This document shows, one piece after another, positions 27,525 to 35,692 of a stretch of 64,000 nucleotides of DNA. The notes under the pieces are model-generated. The model had not been told where the DNA came from, made no database searches, and was given only the letters and a program-made list of their open reading frames with translations. Made by a program: the position numbers and the translations under genes. Every line of letters begins with the position of its first letter. The first letter of the stretch is position 1. The stretch lies in the NCBI GenBank assembly GCA_036705565.1, contig JAUBUY010000021.1; one strand, 5' to 3'. This DNA is from Microcoleus sp036705565 (GTDB taxonomy: Bacteria > Cyanobacteriota > Cyanobacteriia > Cyanobacteriales > Microcoleaceae).

Positions 27525-28904
27525 ATGTCAAAATATGACTCCCATCTCAGATGCTCCTTTTGCGGCAAGTCGCAAGAGTACGTCCGCAAGTTAATAGCTG
27601 GGCCCGGCGTCTACATTTGCGATGAATGCGTGGAACTGTGCAATGAAATTTTAGAGGAGGAGTTCTTTGACTCCAGTAAAACAATTGGCCAACAGATTCC
27701 CCAATCAGAGGTGCGAGAGTCTCAGGGACAAGGAACCAGGCGCCCAGGTCGATCGAATAAATCGAAAATTGTTTTAGGTCAAATTCCGAAACCAACAGAG
27801 ATTAAGCAGCATTTAGACAACCACGTCATCGGCCAGCACTCAGCAAAAAAAGTCCTTTCTGTAGCAGTTTATAACCACTACAAGCGCTTGAGCGTTGACC
27901 AAGTAAAAGATAGCGACAAGTCTTCCCCTGACAGCGATGTAGAATTGCAAAAATCCAACATCCTGCTAGTAGGACCCACAGGTTGTGGCAAAACTTTGTT
28001 AGCGCAAAGTTTGGCGCAAATGCTCGAAGTTCCGTTTGCCGTAGCTGATGCGACGACACTGACAGAAGCTGGATATGTCGGCGACGATGTAGAAAATATC
28101 TTGCTGCGGCTGTTGCAAATGTCCGATTTTGATGTGGAAGCGGCGCAGCGGGGCATTATTTATATTGATGAAATTGACAAGATTGCTCGCAAAAGCGAAA
28201 ACACTTCGATCACTAGAGATGTATCGGGAGAAGGAGTGCAGCAAGCGCTGCTAAAAATGTTGGAAGGAACAGTGGTTAACGTGCCCCCGCAAGGCGGCCG
28301 CAAACATCCTTACCAAGATTTTATTCAAGTTGACACTAGCAAAATTCTATTTATTTGTGGCGGTGCTTTTGTCGGTTTGGAAAAAATAGTTGAACAGCGT
28401 TTGGGTAAAAAATCCTTGGGCTTTATTCAGCCAACAGAAAGCGACACCAACTCAACTTTGCCGGCGAAGGATAAGCGGGCCGCTGATATTTTGCAGCAGG
28501 TACAGCCGGACGATTTAGTCAAGTTTGGTTTGATTCCTGAGTTTGTCGGGCGGATACCGGTGGTGACGGTGATTTCGCCGCTGGATGAAGCAGCTTTGAT
28601 GCAGATATTGACCGAGCCCCGGAATGCGCTGGTGAAGCAGTATCAAAAGCTGTTGAAGATGGACAGTGTGGAATTGGAATTCCAGCCGGAAGCGCTGCGG
28701 GCGATCGCCCAAGAGGCCTATCGTCGTAAAACTGGCGCGAGAGCTCTCCGCAGCATTTTAGAAGAGTTAATGCTGGATGTGATGTACGAGTTGCCTTCTC
28801 GCAAGGATGTGGCTAACTGTATGATTACTCCTGAAATGGTCGAGAAGCGATCGACTGCTGAATTGCTGTGGCATCCCGCATGGCGGCAGCACGAAACTGC
28901 ATAA
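27525..28904 (+). CDS. clpX: ATP-dependent Clp protease ATP-binding subunit ClpX
   Basis: 459 residues. The N-terminal C4 zinc finger has Cys10, Cys13, Cys32 and Cys35 (RCSFCGK, then YICDECVELC). The AAA+ module has Walker A GPTGCGKT (about 147-154), Walker B IIYIDEIDK, the GYVGDDVE pore loop and the RKTGARALRSI sensor 2 arginine finger motif. ClpX is the unfoldase that feeds ClpP. An insertion of about 40 residues follows the zinc finger, as in other cyanobacterial ClpX. The usual tig-clpP neighbours are not upstream here. Confidence 0.97.
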   Translation: MSKYDSHLRCSFCGKSQEYVRKLIAGPGVYICDECVELCNEILEEEFFDSSKTIGQQIPQSEVRESQGQGTRRPGRSNKSKIVLGQIPKPTEIKQHLDNHVIGQHSAKKVLSVAVYNHYKRLSVDQVKDSDKSSPDSDVELQKSNILLVGPTGCGKTLLAQSLAQMLEVPFAVADATTLTEAGYVGDDVENILLRLLQMSDFDVEAAQRGIIYIDEIDKIARKSENTSITRDVSGEGVQQALLKMLEGTVVNVPPQGGRKHPYQDFIQVDTSKILFICGGAFVGLEKIVEQRLGKKSLGFIQPTESDTNSTLPAKDKRAADILQQVQPDDLVKFGLIPEFVGRIPVVTVISPLDEAALMQILTEPRNALVKQYQKLLKMDSVELEFQPEALRAIAQEAYRRKTGARALRSILEELMLDVMYELPSRKDVANCMITPEMVEKRSTAELLWHPAWRQHETA

Positions 28905-28987
28905 TTTGTAATCTGTAGGGTGCTTGTGGCGCATCCTACAAACTACTAAACCAGCCCCCAGATTTATCCCTGGGCTCGCTTTCTCCC

Positions 28988-29034
28988 ATCTAAAATCTAA
29001 AATCTAAAATCTAAAATCTAAAATCTAAAATCGA
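28988..29034. repeat. TCTAAAA heptamer repeat (longest array)
   Basis: Six consecutive TCTAAAA units, the longest of the four arrays in the window, end in TCGATTGGCGG immediately before the cobalamin riboswitch. Such short tandemly repeated heptamers are characteristic of filamentous cyanobacteria. Confidence 0.8.
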
Positions 29035-29058
29035 TTGGCGGTAAGTGCGGTATGATGT

Positions 29059-29190
<132 letters not shown>

Positions 29191-29221
29191 ACTCACTTTT
29201 GAACGCATCTGCGAGGTACGG

Positions 29222-29632
29222 ATGATGGATGGAATTAACACGGCTGTACGCACAAAGCACAGTCTATTTGTTTGCACTGCTTGCGCTAGTGTTTGGAAAA
29301 ACGGCAAGCGCGAAGGTAAAAGCGGCGGTCAACAATTTATGGAAAATTTGTCGCAACTCGCTAAAGATTGGGAGTTTTCTGATAAGTTTGAGATTCAAGA
29401 GGTTGAGTGCATGAGTGCTTGTAGTCACTCTTGTGCGGTGTCTTTTGCTGCTGTTGGAAAGTACACTTATCTGTTTGGCGATTTACCAGCAAATGAGTCG
29501 GAAAGCGTCGAGGCGGTACTCGAATGCGCGGGTCAATACTATGCTAAACCAGACGGTTTGTTGCCTTGGTCTGAGCGTCCTCAAGCTCTGAAAAAAGGTG
29601 TTTTAGCAAAGATTCCACCACTACCAAATTAG
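29222..29632 (+). CDS. DUF1636 family metal-binding protein
   Basis: 136 residues. The start is the ATG at 29222 or 29225, 5-8 bases after GCGAGG. Cysteines in FVCTACASVWK and VECMSACSHSCAVSF give a thioredoxin-like [2Fe-2S] ferredoxin-type arrangement. C-terminal PDGLLPWSERPQALKKGVLAKIPP is typical of DUF1636 (COG5469). These genes are recurrently under cobalamin riboswitches and next to cobW (known association; activity unknown). Here it is the first gene after the riboswitch. Confidence 0.85.
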   Translation: MMDGINTAVRTKHSLFVCTACASVWKNGKREGKSGGQQFMENLSQLAKDWEFSDKFEIQEVECMSACSHSCAVSFAAVGKYTYLFGDLPANESESVEAVLECAGQYYAKPDGLLPWSERPQALKKGVLAKIPPLPN

Positions 29633-29675
29633 AGTTTTTCTCCTTACCATGCTCGGCCCATCGGCGATAACTAAG

Positions 29676-29822
29676 ACCACCAATCCGCCAGGGACTTAAG
29701 TCCCTGGCTAATAGCGAAAGTCCTCTAAAGAGGACTGAGAATAAAAAATTTAAACTCATTAGTCCTCTTGAGAGGACTTTCGCTTTGAGGCAGGGGTTTA
29801 AACCCCTGCCGGAATGTCGGTT
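29676..29822. repeat. Nested-palindrome repeat, family C copy 1
   Basis: A series of hairpins: CAGGGACTTAAGTCCCTG, GTCCTCTAAAGAGGAC, GTCCTCTTGAGAGGAC and CAGGGGTTTAAACCCCTG, framed by CCGCC and GGCGG/CCGG, with GCTAATAGCGAAAG and CTTTCGCTTTGAGG between. The same architecture occurs at 63793-63963 and, remarkably, inside the gene at 41248-43380. It lies between the DUF1636 gene and the CobW-like gene. Confidence 0.7.
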
Positions 29823-29898
29823 TAACGAGTTTCCTGTCAGCAATTGACTGACCCAAAATTGAAAGATATTCAATCACAGTACAACAACTAAATTATCA

Positions 29899-30933
29899 AT
29901 GCACAAAATTCCTGTTACTGTCATCACTGGTTTTCTTGGTAGCGGTAAAACTACCTTAATTCGCCACTTATTGCAAAATAATCAAGGTCGCCGCATTGCT
30001 GTTCTGGTTAACGAATTTGGCGAAATCGGAATTGACGGAGAACTGCTGCGCGATTGCCAAGTTTGCGACGAAGAAGAAAATGTCAGCAGCAATATTGTTG
30101 AACTAACAAATGGTTGTCTTTGCTGCACTGTTCAAGAGGAATTCTTGCCCACTATGCAGGAATTGTTGAAGCGTAGAGAGCAAATAGATTGTATCTTAAT
30201 TGAGACTTCGGGCCTCGCACTTCCTAAACCTTTGATTCAAGCTTTTCGCTGGCCGGAAATTCGCACGGGTGCTACTGTAGACGGTGTGGTTGCTGTTGTC
30301 GATTGCGAAGCTATTGCTAGCGGTTCTTTTGTCGGTGATATCGATGCTTTGATGGCACAGCGGCAGGCTGATGATAGTTTAGATCACGAAACTCCGATCG
30401 AGGAATTGTTTGAAGACCAGTTAGCCTGTGCCGATATGGTACTTTTAACGAAGGTCGATCGCGTAGATGTGGAAACTCACAAGAAAGTCCAAAGCTGGTT
30501 GCAGCAAGAGTTACGTCCGAGTGTGAAAATTGTGCCCTGCAAAGGTGGCGAAATTAACCCGGATGTGTTAATGGGATTTAATGCGGCGGTTGAGGATGAT
30601 TTGGAGTCTCGCCCAAGTCACCACGACACTGAGGAGGAACACGAGCACGATGATGATATTAACTCGACTTACTTTATTGCCGATCGCGAATTTGAACCTG
30701 AAGCTTTGGTGAAAAAACTGCAATCCTTGATGCAGCAGGAGGAAATCTATCGGATTAAAGGGTTTGTGGCGGTTCCCAAGAAACCGATGAGGATGGTGTT
30801 GCAAGGTGTGGGCTCTCGGATAGAATATTTTTACGATCGCCCTTGGCAATCTTCCGAGATCCGTCAAACCAAATTAGTGCTGATCGGTCGAGAGTTAGAG
30901 CGCGATCGAATTGCAGCTATGATTAACAATTAA
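29899..30933 (+). CDS. CobW-like COG0523 GTPase
   Basis: 344 residues. G3E-family P-loop GTPase: Walker A GFLGSGKTTLIRHLL (11-25), switch EFGEIGIDGELL, the metal-binding CLCCTV, LIETSGLALP, and NKxD-type LLTKVDR. A His/Asp/Glu-rich stretch (about 240-252) precedes the CobW_C domain. COG0523 proteins are metallochaperones. Location behind a cobalamin riboswitch and DUF1636 points to cobalt/B12 rather than zinc, though a family C repeat sits between the genes. Confidence 0.85.
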   Translation: MHKIPVTVITGFLGSGKTTLIRHLLQNNQGRRIAVLVNEFGEIGIDGELLRDCQVCDEEENVSSNIVELTNGCLCCTVQEEFLPTMQELLKRREQIDCILIETSGLALPKPLIQAFRWPEIRTGATVDGVVAVVDCEAIASGSFVGDIDALMAQRQADDSLDHETPIEELFEDQLACADMVLLTKVDRVDVETHKKVQSWLQQELRPSVKIVPCKGGEINPDVLMGFNAAVEDDLESRPSHHDTEEEHEHDDDINSTYFIADREFEPEALVKKLQSLMQQEEIYRIKGFVAVPKKPMRMVLQGVGSRIEYFYDRPWQSSEIRQTKLVLIGRELERDRIAAMINN

Positions 30934-30967
30934 TTGTCATCAGTCATTAGCCACACACGCTGACCTC

Positions 30968-31045
30968 AGAAACCGGGTTTCTTCCTATATTTCTCGTTCT
31001 TCCAAAACTCGTAGAAACCCGGTTTCTAGCCCTATGGGTAAGCCC
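30968..31045. repeat. Palindromic repeat, family A variant
   Basis: Arms AGAAACCGGGTTTCT and AGAAACCCGGTTTCT flank a 34-base spacer, ending in CCCTATGGGTAAGCCCTGA. It sits in the spacer between the two COG0523 genes and could terminate transcription of the first. Confidence 0.6.
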
Positions 31046-31128
31046 TGAACCAAAGACTGCGTATTCCTGTAGTTAAAAACTCTTAACATTTTTTAATAAA
31101 CTTGCTACTACCAGCAAGTTTGGTGTAA

Positions 31129-31152
31129 AATAACGATAATGGTTATCATTGT
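31129..31152. promoter_or_regulatory. Zur/Fur-type operator upstream of the second COG0523 gene
   Basis: AACGATAATGGTTATCATTG contains the inverted repeat GATAA-TGG-TTATC, close to the cyanobacterial Zur/Fur box TGATAAT-N-ATTATCA. It lies 20-40 bases before the ATG at 31172, overlapping the likely core promoter. Zur rather than Fur is inferred from the neighbouring zinc genes. Confidence 0.65.
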
Positions 31153-31171
31153 ACACTAATCGAGGTCAAGT

Positions 31172-32143
31172 ATGGTGAGTGCTGGGGCGATCGAATCAGT
31201 TCCTGTTACCGTTCTCACAGGCTATCTGGGTGCAGGCAAAACTACGCTACTGAACCGAATTTTAACAGAGGAACACGGCAAAAAAGTTGCAGTCATCGTC
31301 AACGAGTTCGGCGAAGTAGGCATCGACAACCAACTGATAATTGATGCCGACGAAGAAATTTTCGAGATGAACAACGGCTGCATTTGCTGTACAGTGCGAG
31401 GCGATTTAATTCGGATTATCGGCAACTTGATGAAGCGGCGAGACAAATTCGACCACATAGTCATCGAAACCACAGGTTTAGCCGACCCCGCACCCGTCAT
31501 TCAGACATTTTTTGTAGACGAAGATATGCGGGACACATTACTGCTAGATGCAGTTGTCACCGTAGTCGATGCCAAGCACATCTGGCAGCACTGGGACGCA
31601 GACGAAGCTCAAGAGCAAATTGCATTCGCCGATGTAGTTTTGCTCAACAAAACAGATTTAGTGACTGAGGAAGAATTGGCAGAATTAGAAAAGCGAATTC
31701 GCGCCATGAATGCAATGGCAAAAATTTACCGTACTCACAACGCTGAATTACAAATGGATGCTTTGTTGGGCGTCAAAGCATTTGATTTAAACCGGGCATT
31801 AGAAATAGAACCCGACTTTTTGGGCGAAGACACTCACGAACACGACGAAACTGTTACCTCGGTAGCAATAGTAGAATCCGGCGCCATTGATGGCAACAAA
31901 TTTAGCGATTGGATTGAGGAATTGTTGCGAACTCAAGGCCCGAATATCTTTCGGACAAAAGGCATTTTGAATGTCGCCGGAGACAACAAGCGATTTGTTT
32001 TTCAAGGAGTACACATGGTGTTCGATGGCCGACCGGATAGACCTTGGAAAGATACAGAAACTCCTAAAAATGAGCTTGTATTTATCGGTCGGAATTTAAA
32101 CGAAAATCAATTGCGAGAGGATTTTCGTAAATGTCTGGTTTAA
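31172..32143 (+). CDS. COG0523 GTPase, putative zinc metallochaperone
   Basis: 323 residues. P-loop GYLGAGKTTLLNRIL, EFGEVGIDNQLI, metal motif NGCICCTV, IETTGLADPAP and LLNKTDL. A short DTHEHDE stretch precedes the C-terminal domain. It is clearly a paralogue of the gene at 29899 but carries a Zur-like box instead of a riboswitch, and it opens an island with znu and smt genes. Role: transfer of zinc to client proteins under deficiency (inference from family and context). Confidence 0.85.
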   Translation: MVSAGAIESVPVTVLTGYLGAGKTTLLNRILTEEHGKKVAVIVNEFGEVGIDNQLIIDADEEIFEMNNGCICCTVRGDLIRIIGNLMKRRDKFDHIVIETTGLADPAPVIQTFFVDEDMRDTLLLDAVVTVVDAKHIWQHWDADEAQEQIAFADVVLLNKTDLVTEEELAELEKRIRAMNAMAKIYRTHNAELQMDALLGVKAFDLNRALEIEPDFLGEDTHEHDETVTSVAIVESGAIDGNKFSDWIEELLRTQGPNIFRTKGILNVAGDNKRFVFQGVHMVFDGRPDRPWKDTETPKNELVFIGRNLNENQLREDFRKCLV

Positions 32144-32165
32144 CTGACATATTGAAGCATTTTCA

Positions 32166-32516
32166 ATAAGCCTTTTAGCAACAGGCAAGATGCCTGTTCC
32201 ACAAGAAGAGAATTCATCTCTTGTGGAAGGGAACAGGCTTTCCGGCCTGTTCCACAAGAAGAAAATTCATCTTTTGTGGAAGGGAACAGGCAAGATGCCT
32301 GTTCCACAAGAAGAGAATTCATCTTTTTGTGGAAGGGAACAGGCAAGATGCCTGTTCCACAAGATGAAAATTCATCTTTTGTGGAAGGGAACAGGCAAGA
32401 TGCCTGTTCCACAAGATGAAAATTCATCTTTTGTGGAAGGGAACAGGCAAGATGCCTGTTCCACAAGAAGAGAATTCATCTCTTGTGGAACGGGCATCTT
32501 GCCCGTTCTTAAGAAT
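32166..32516. repeat. 52-bp palindromic tandem repeat, about six to seven copies
   Basis: Each unit carries GGAACAGGCAAGATGCCTGTTCC (a hairpin with arms GGAACAGGCA/TGCCTGTTCC) followed by ACAAGAtGAAAATTCATCTTTTGTGG (a second hairpin). Units vary slightly (GGCTTTCCGGCCTG in one). The array fills the gap between the COG0523 gene and the WD40 gene. Single relatives lie at 2868-2940 and near 62405. ORFs on both strands here are repeat translations and not genes. Confidence 0.85.
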
Positions 32517-32524
32517 AGTACAAT

Positions 32525-33631
32525 ATGTCAGATTCAATAAATATGGGTAACAAAAAGACAAATAAAAGTGAACTAACCCTGCAATTTCACGCTAAAAAAA
32601 TGCTGTCTGACTACGTAACTGCTGTTACTTGGTCGCCGGATGGCAAAACTTTAGCAGTCTGTTCCGCTGCGGGCGAAGTGATGTTAGGGACTGTAGGGAC
32701 AATGAATGAATTGTCCTTGCAACCGCTACAAACTGCTACGGGTAAATCAGCCGATTGCTTGTCTTTTTCACGCGACAGTCAATTCCTAGCTGCTGGCGGA
32801 CAAGACGGACGGGTGCAAATTTGGCGCGTTAATTCTGGGGAATTAATTGCTAATTTGGACAACCAGCGCGTCTGGGTGGACAAGTTAGTTTGGAGTCCGA
32901 ACTGCAATCAGTTAGCTTTTAGTATGGGCCGCTGCGTTCAAGTTTGGAATGCTGATGATGATGTTGTTGAAGTAACGCTGAATTTCGACTCATCATCTAT
33001 CCTCGATTTAGCATGGCATCCTGTTGTTAAATATCTGGCAGTTAGCGGCTATCAAGGTGTCAAAGTTTGGGACGGCGAAGACTGGGACGAAGACCCGCAC
33101 GTCTTGTCAGTACCGTCTGCAACAGGTGCAATTTCTTGGGATACGTCAGGGAAATATTTAGCTTGCGGTAATATTGACAACACCCTAATTGTTAATGAAT
33201 GGGGCAGTTCTCAACCGTGGATAATGCAGGGTTTTCCGGGGAAAGTTCGGCAGTTAGCTTGGTCGGGTAAAACTAATTCTTTGGGTGCACCTTTGTTAGC
33301 TGCTTCGAGTTCTCAAGGCATTTCTGTCTGGGAAAGAGACGCTGATGAAAGAGTCGGTTGGGAAGGTTGGGCGTTAGAAGTGCATGAAAAAGTTGTAAAT
33401 GCGATCGCCTTTCAACCTACCACATTTTTATTAGCTTCTGCAGCCGCAGATGGTCAAGTTTGTTTGTGGTATGAAGCAGAACAATTGCTGCAAATTCTCA
33501 AAGGTGCAGAGGGCGGTTTTTCCTGTCTCGCATGGCATCCCGAAGGCCAGTTTCTCGCGGCTGGCGGCTGTGGAGGCGAATTGCTGGTTTGGTCAAAGTT
33601 TATGCGTGGCAAAGGCTTCGGGGGGCGCTAA
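32525..33631 (+). CDS. WD40 repeat protein
   Basis: 368 residues from ATG 32525 (or ATG 32543, MGNKKTNK). Six to seven WD40-type blades are visible: AVTWSPDGKTLAVCSAAGEVML, SFSRDSQFLAAGGQDGRVQIW, LAWHPVVKYLAVSGYQGVKVW, AFQPTTFLLASAAADGQVCLW and LAWHPEGQFLAAGGCGGELLVW. A single propeller without an enzymatic domain suggests a scaffold. It follows the Zur-boxed COG0523 gene on the same strand, separated by the tandem repeat. A link to zinc homeostasis is suggested only by this position. Confidence 0.85.
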   Translation: MSDSINMGNKKTNKSELTLQFHAKKMLSDYVTAVTWSPDGKTLAVCSAAGEVMLGTVGTMNELSLQPLQTATGKSADCLSFSRDSQFLAAGGQDGRVQIWRVNSGELIANLDNQRVWVDKLVWSPNCNQLAFSMGRCVQVWNADDDVVEVTLNFDSSSILDLAWHPVVKYLAVSGYQGVKVWDGEDWDEDPHVLSVPSATGAISWDTSGKYLACGNIDNTLIVNEWGSSQPWIMQGFPGKVRQLAWSGKTNSLGAPLLAASSSQGISVWERDADERVGWEGWALEVHEKVVNAIAFQPTTFLLASAAADGQVCLWYEAEQLLQILKGAEGGFSCLAWHPEGQFLAAGGCGGELLVWSKFMRGKGFGGR

Positions 33632-33679
33632 GTTCGCATAGGTGCCGGTTTGACCAAAACATAAACAATTGAAAACTTT

Positions 33680-33783
33680 AGGATTTACCCACGGATGCCG
33701 AGAAACCGGCTTTTTCGAGCGTCTACTTCGTTGCATACCGCATCGAGTAAAAAACCCGGTTTCTAAGCGTCGAAGTGCGTCCT
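33680..33783. repeat. Palindromic repeat, family A copy
   Basis: Begins AGGATTTACCC and ends GTGCGTCCT, with interior GAGAAACCGGCTTTTTCGAG and AAAAAACCCGGTTTCTAAG arms around TTGCATACCGCA. It fits the layout at 17715-17818 and lies between the convergent WD40 and znuB genes, where it could serve as a bidirectional terminator. Confidence 0.6.
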
Positions 33784-33789
33784 GGAGTG

Positions 33790-34626
33790 TTATCCTCTCT
33801 TTCTTGTCAAAATCCCTTGACTGGGACTGAACAGCAAAGCTACTAAAAATAACCCAAAAACAACTAATACAATTGCCGCACCAGACGGCATATTCCAATA
33901 ATAGCTGAGATACATACCAGTCACGCTAGCTGTAATCCCAATAATAGCTCCTAATCCCATCATTAAATGTAGCTCTTTTACCAACAAATACGCCGTCATT
34001 CCCGGCCCGATTAACAGCGAAATTACTAACAGCGCTCCCACGGTTTGCAAACTCGCAACAATCGTCAGCGTAATCGCCGAAATCATCCCCAAATAAATCC
34101 AGTTTACAGGCAAACCGCAGGCTTGCGCCCCCAGGGGGTCAAAAGTATAGAATAGCAGTTCTTTGTAAAAGATTTTAACGATCGCCAAAATAATCAAAGT
34201 TATCACAAAAGTCTGCTGCACGTCAGCAGGTGCAACTGACAATATATTCCCAAACAAAAACCCATCTAGGTCTAATTTTGTTGTCCGCAACAGGCTAATT
34301 AAGGTGACGCTAATTGCTAAAAATGTCGATAAAATTAATGCCATGACTGCATCAATTTTTAGGCGCGATTGGGATTGAATCCACGCCATAATCACGGCGC
34401 TGATAATTCCCGATATAAAGGCACCGATCGAAATATTGAAACCTAAAGAAAAAGCTACGGGCAATCCTGCTAATACTGAATGGGCAATCATGTCAACCAT
34501 CATTCCCATTTGCTGTACAATTAGGTATGAACCGACAACGGCGCAGAGAATTCCTAGCAAAATGCCGACGGCGATCGCATTTCGCATGAACTCGAATTGT
34601 AGCGGCTCAATTAGTAGGTTTAACAT
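33790..34626 (-). CDS. znuB: Zinc/manganese ABC transporter permease
   Basis: 278 residues, ABC-3 family permease with seven to eight TM helices. Motifs include LCAVVGSYLIVQQMGMMVDMIAHSVLAGLP near the N-terminus and VGALLVISLLIGPGMTAYLLVKE (about 195-220), both typical of ZnuB/MntB. Zinc is preferred over manganese because of the Zur-like box and His-rich ZnuA nearby. It lies downstream of znuC on the same strand, separated by a 32-bp tandem repeat. Confidence 0.85.
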   Translation of the reverse strand: MLNLLIEPLQFEFMRNAIAVGILLGILCAVVGSYLIVQQMGMMVDMIAHSVLAGLPVAFSLGFNISIGAFISGIISAVIMAWIQSQSRLKIDAVMALILSTFLAISVTLISLLRTTKLDLDGFLFGNILSVAPADVQQTFVITLIILAIVKIFYKELLFYTFDPLGAQACGLPVNWIYLGMISAITLTIVASLQTVGALLVISLLIGPGMTAYLLVKELHLMMGLGAIIGITASVTGMYLSYYWNMPSGAAIVLVVFGLFLVALLFSPSQGILTRKRG

Positions 34627-34666
34627 TGAATTAGGTTAATAATAGGTTTTTTTTAACTACAATCAA

Positions 34667-34862
34667 TTGCACAGGCGGGACGCCCGTGCCACAATCCACT
34701 TCACAGGCGGGACGCCTGTCCCACAATCCACTTCACAGGCGGGACGCCTGTCCCACAATCTACTTCACAGGCGGGACGCCTGTGCCACAATCAATTGCAC
34801 AGGCGGGACGCCTGTGCCACAATCAATTGCACAGGCGGGACGCCTGTGCCACAATCAATTTT
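34667..34862. repeat. 32-bp palindromic tandem repeat, six copies, between znuC and znuB
   Basis: Units read CACAGGCGGGACGCCTGTSCCACAATCMAYTK, each with the hairpin ACAGGCG-GGA-CGCCTGT. The spacing is exactly 32 bases with only a few substitutions. There are no unique spacers, so this is not a CRISPR. It interrupts what would otherwise be a tight znuC-znuB pair. Confidence 0.85.
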
Positions 34863-34882
34863 AAAGATAAATCTTTTTTGGC

Positions 34883-35602
34883 TTACGCTGACACTAAACT
34901 TAAATCGTATCCATAGGCTTTTTGAATATTGGCTGCGGTGAGCACTTCCTGGCAGGAACCGCTCGCAATTAACTGCTTGTTGAGCAATAATAAATTGTCG
35001 TACTGTTTTAACGTTTCGCCTAAATCGTGACTGATTACTAGCAATGTTTTATTTTCTGCTTTTAGTTCGGCAAAAATATCGAAAATAATTTCTTCGGTTG
35101 CTTTGTCGATCGCGTTAAAAGGTTCGTCGAAGAAAAATAAATCGGCTTGTTGGGCGATCGACCTTGCTAAAAAAATCCGCTGTTGCTGTCCGCCAGACAG
35201 TTCGCCAATTTGTCGATCGCGCAAATCCCACATTCCCACCCGCAGCAAAGCGGCTTTGACCAATTCTTGGGACTGCTTCGAGGGGCTGCGAAACCAGCCA
35301 GTCTTAACGGTTCGCGCCATCATCACCGCATTCCACACCGTAATCGGATAATCCCAGTCAATTTGCGATCGCTGGGGCACATAAGCCACCCGCGATAACT
35401 GCTGCTTCAACAACCGCCCCTGATATTTCACCAAACCGCGACAAGCCGGGATCAATCCCAGCATCGCTTTCACCATCGTGCTTTTCCCCGCGCCGTTGGG
35501 GCCGAACACACCCGTTAATTGTCCGGGATCTAACTGGAAATTCACGCTGTTGAGGGCTGCAATTCCGCGATAATTGACAGCCAAGTCTTGCACTTCTAGC
35601 AT
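34883..35602 (-). CDS. znuC: Zinc/manganese ABC transporter ATP-binding protein
   Basis: 239 residues. ABC ATPase with Walker A GPNGAGKST (about 34-42), Q-loop VPQRSQIDWDYP, signature LSGGQQQR, Walker B LFFFDEPF and switch His (VISHDLG). The RSQIDWDYP-type Q-loop is that of metal (MntB/ZnuC) ATPases. It is divergent from znuA across a 90-bp region that contains the Zur-like box. Confidence 0.9.
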   Translation of the reverse strand: MLEVQDLAVNYRGIAALNSVNFQLDPGQLTGVFGPNGAGKSTMVKAMLGLIPACRGLVKYQGRLLKQQLSRVAYVPQRSQIDWDYPITVWNAVMMARTVKTGWFRSPSKQSQELVKAALLRVGMWDLRDRQIGELSGGQQQRIFLARSIAQQADLFFFDEPFNAIDKATEEIIFDIFAELKAENKTLLVISHDLGETLKQYDNLLLLNKQLIASGSCQEVLTAANIQKAYGYDLSLVSA

Positions 35603-35664
35603 AATTAGAGATTTTGAGAACGATTCTTGTTCGTAGCTACTACAATAGGATAACTCGAAAAAGC

Positions 35665-35680
35665 AATAATGATTATCGTT
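35665..35680. promoter_or_regulatory. Zur-type operator between znuC and znuA
   Basis: AATAATGATTATCGTT (reverse AACGATAATCATTATT) contains ATAATGATTAT, an inverted repeat close to the TGATAAT-N-ATTATCA consensus. It shares AACGATAAT with the box at 31129. It sits between divergent znuC and znuA and covers the spurious ATG at 35669. Confidence 0.7.
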
Positions 35681-35692
35681 CCAAAGGTGAAA

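Noticed and set aside
32140..32540. ORFs on both strands rich in CSLPQKMN or GTGKMPVPQ
   Set aside because: They are translations of the 52-bp tandem repeat and have no support as genes.
34667..34862. Possible CRISPR array (regular 32-bp period)
   Set aside because: The units are identical end to end and have no variable spacers, and no cas genes are near. It is a simple palindromic tandem repeat.
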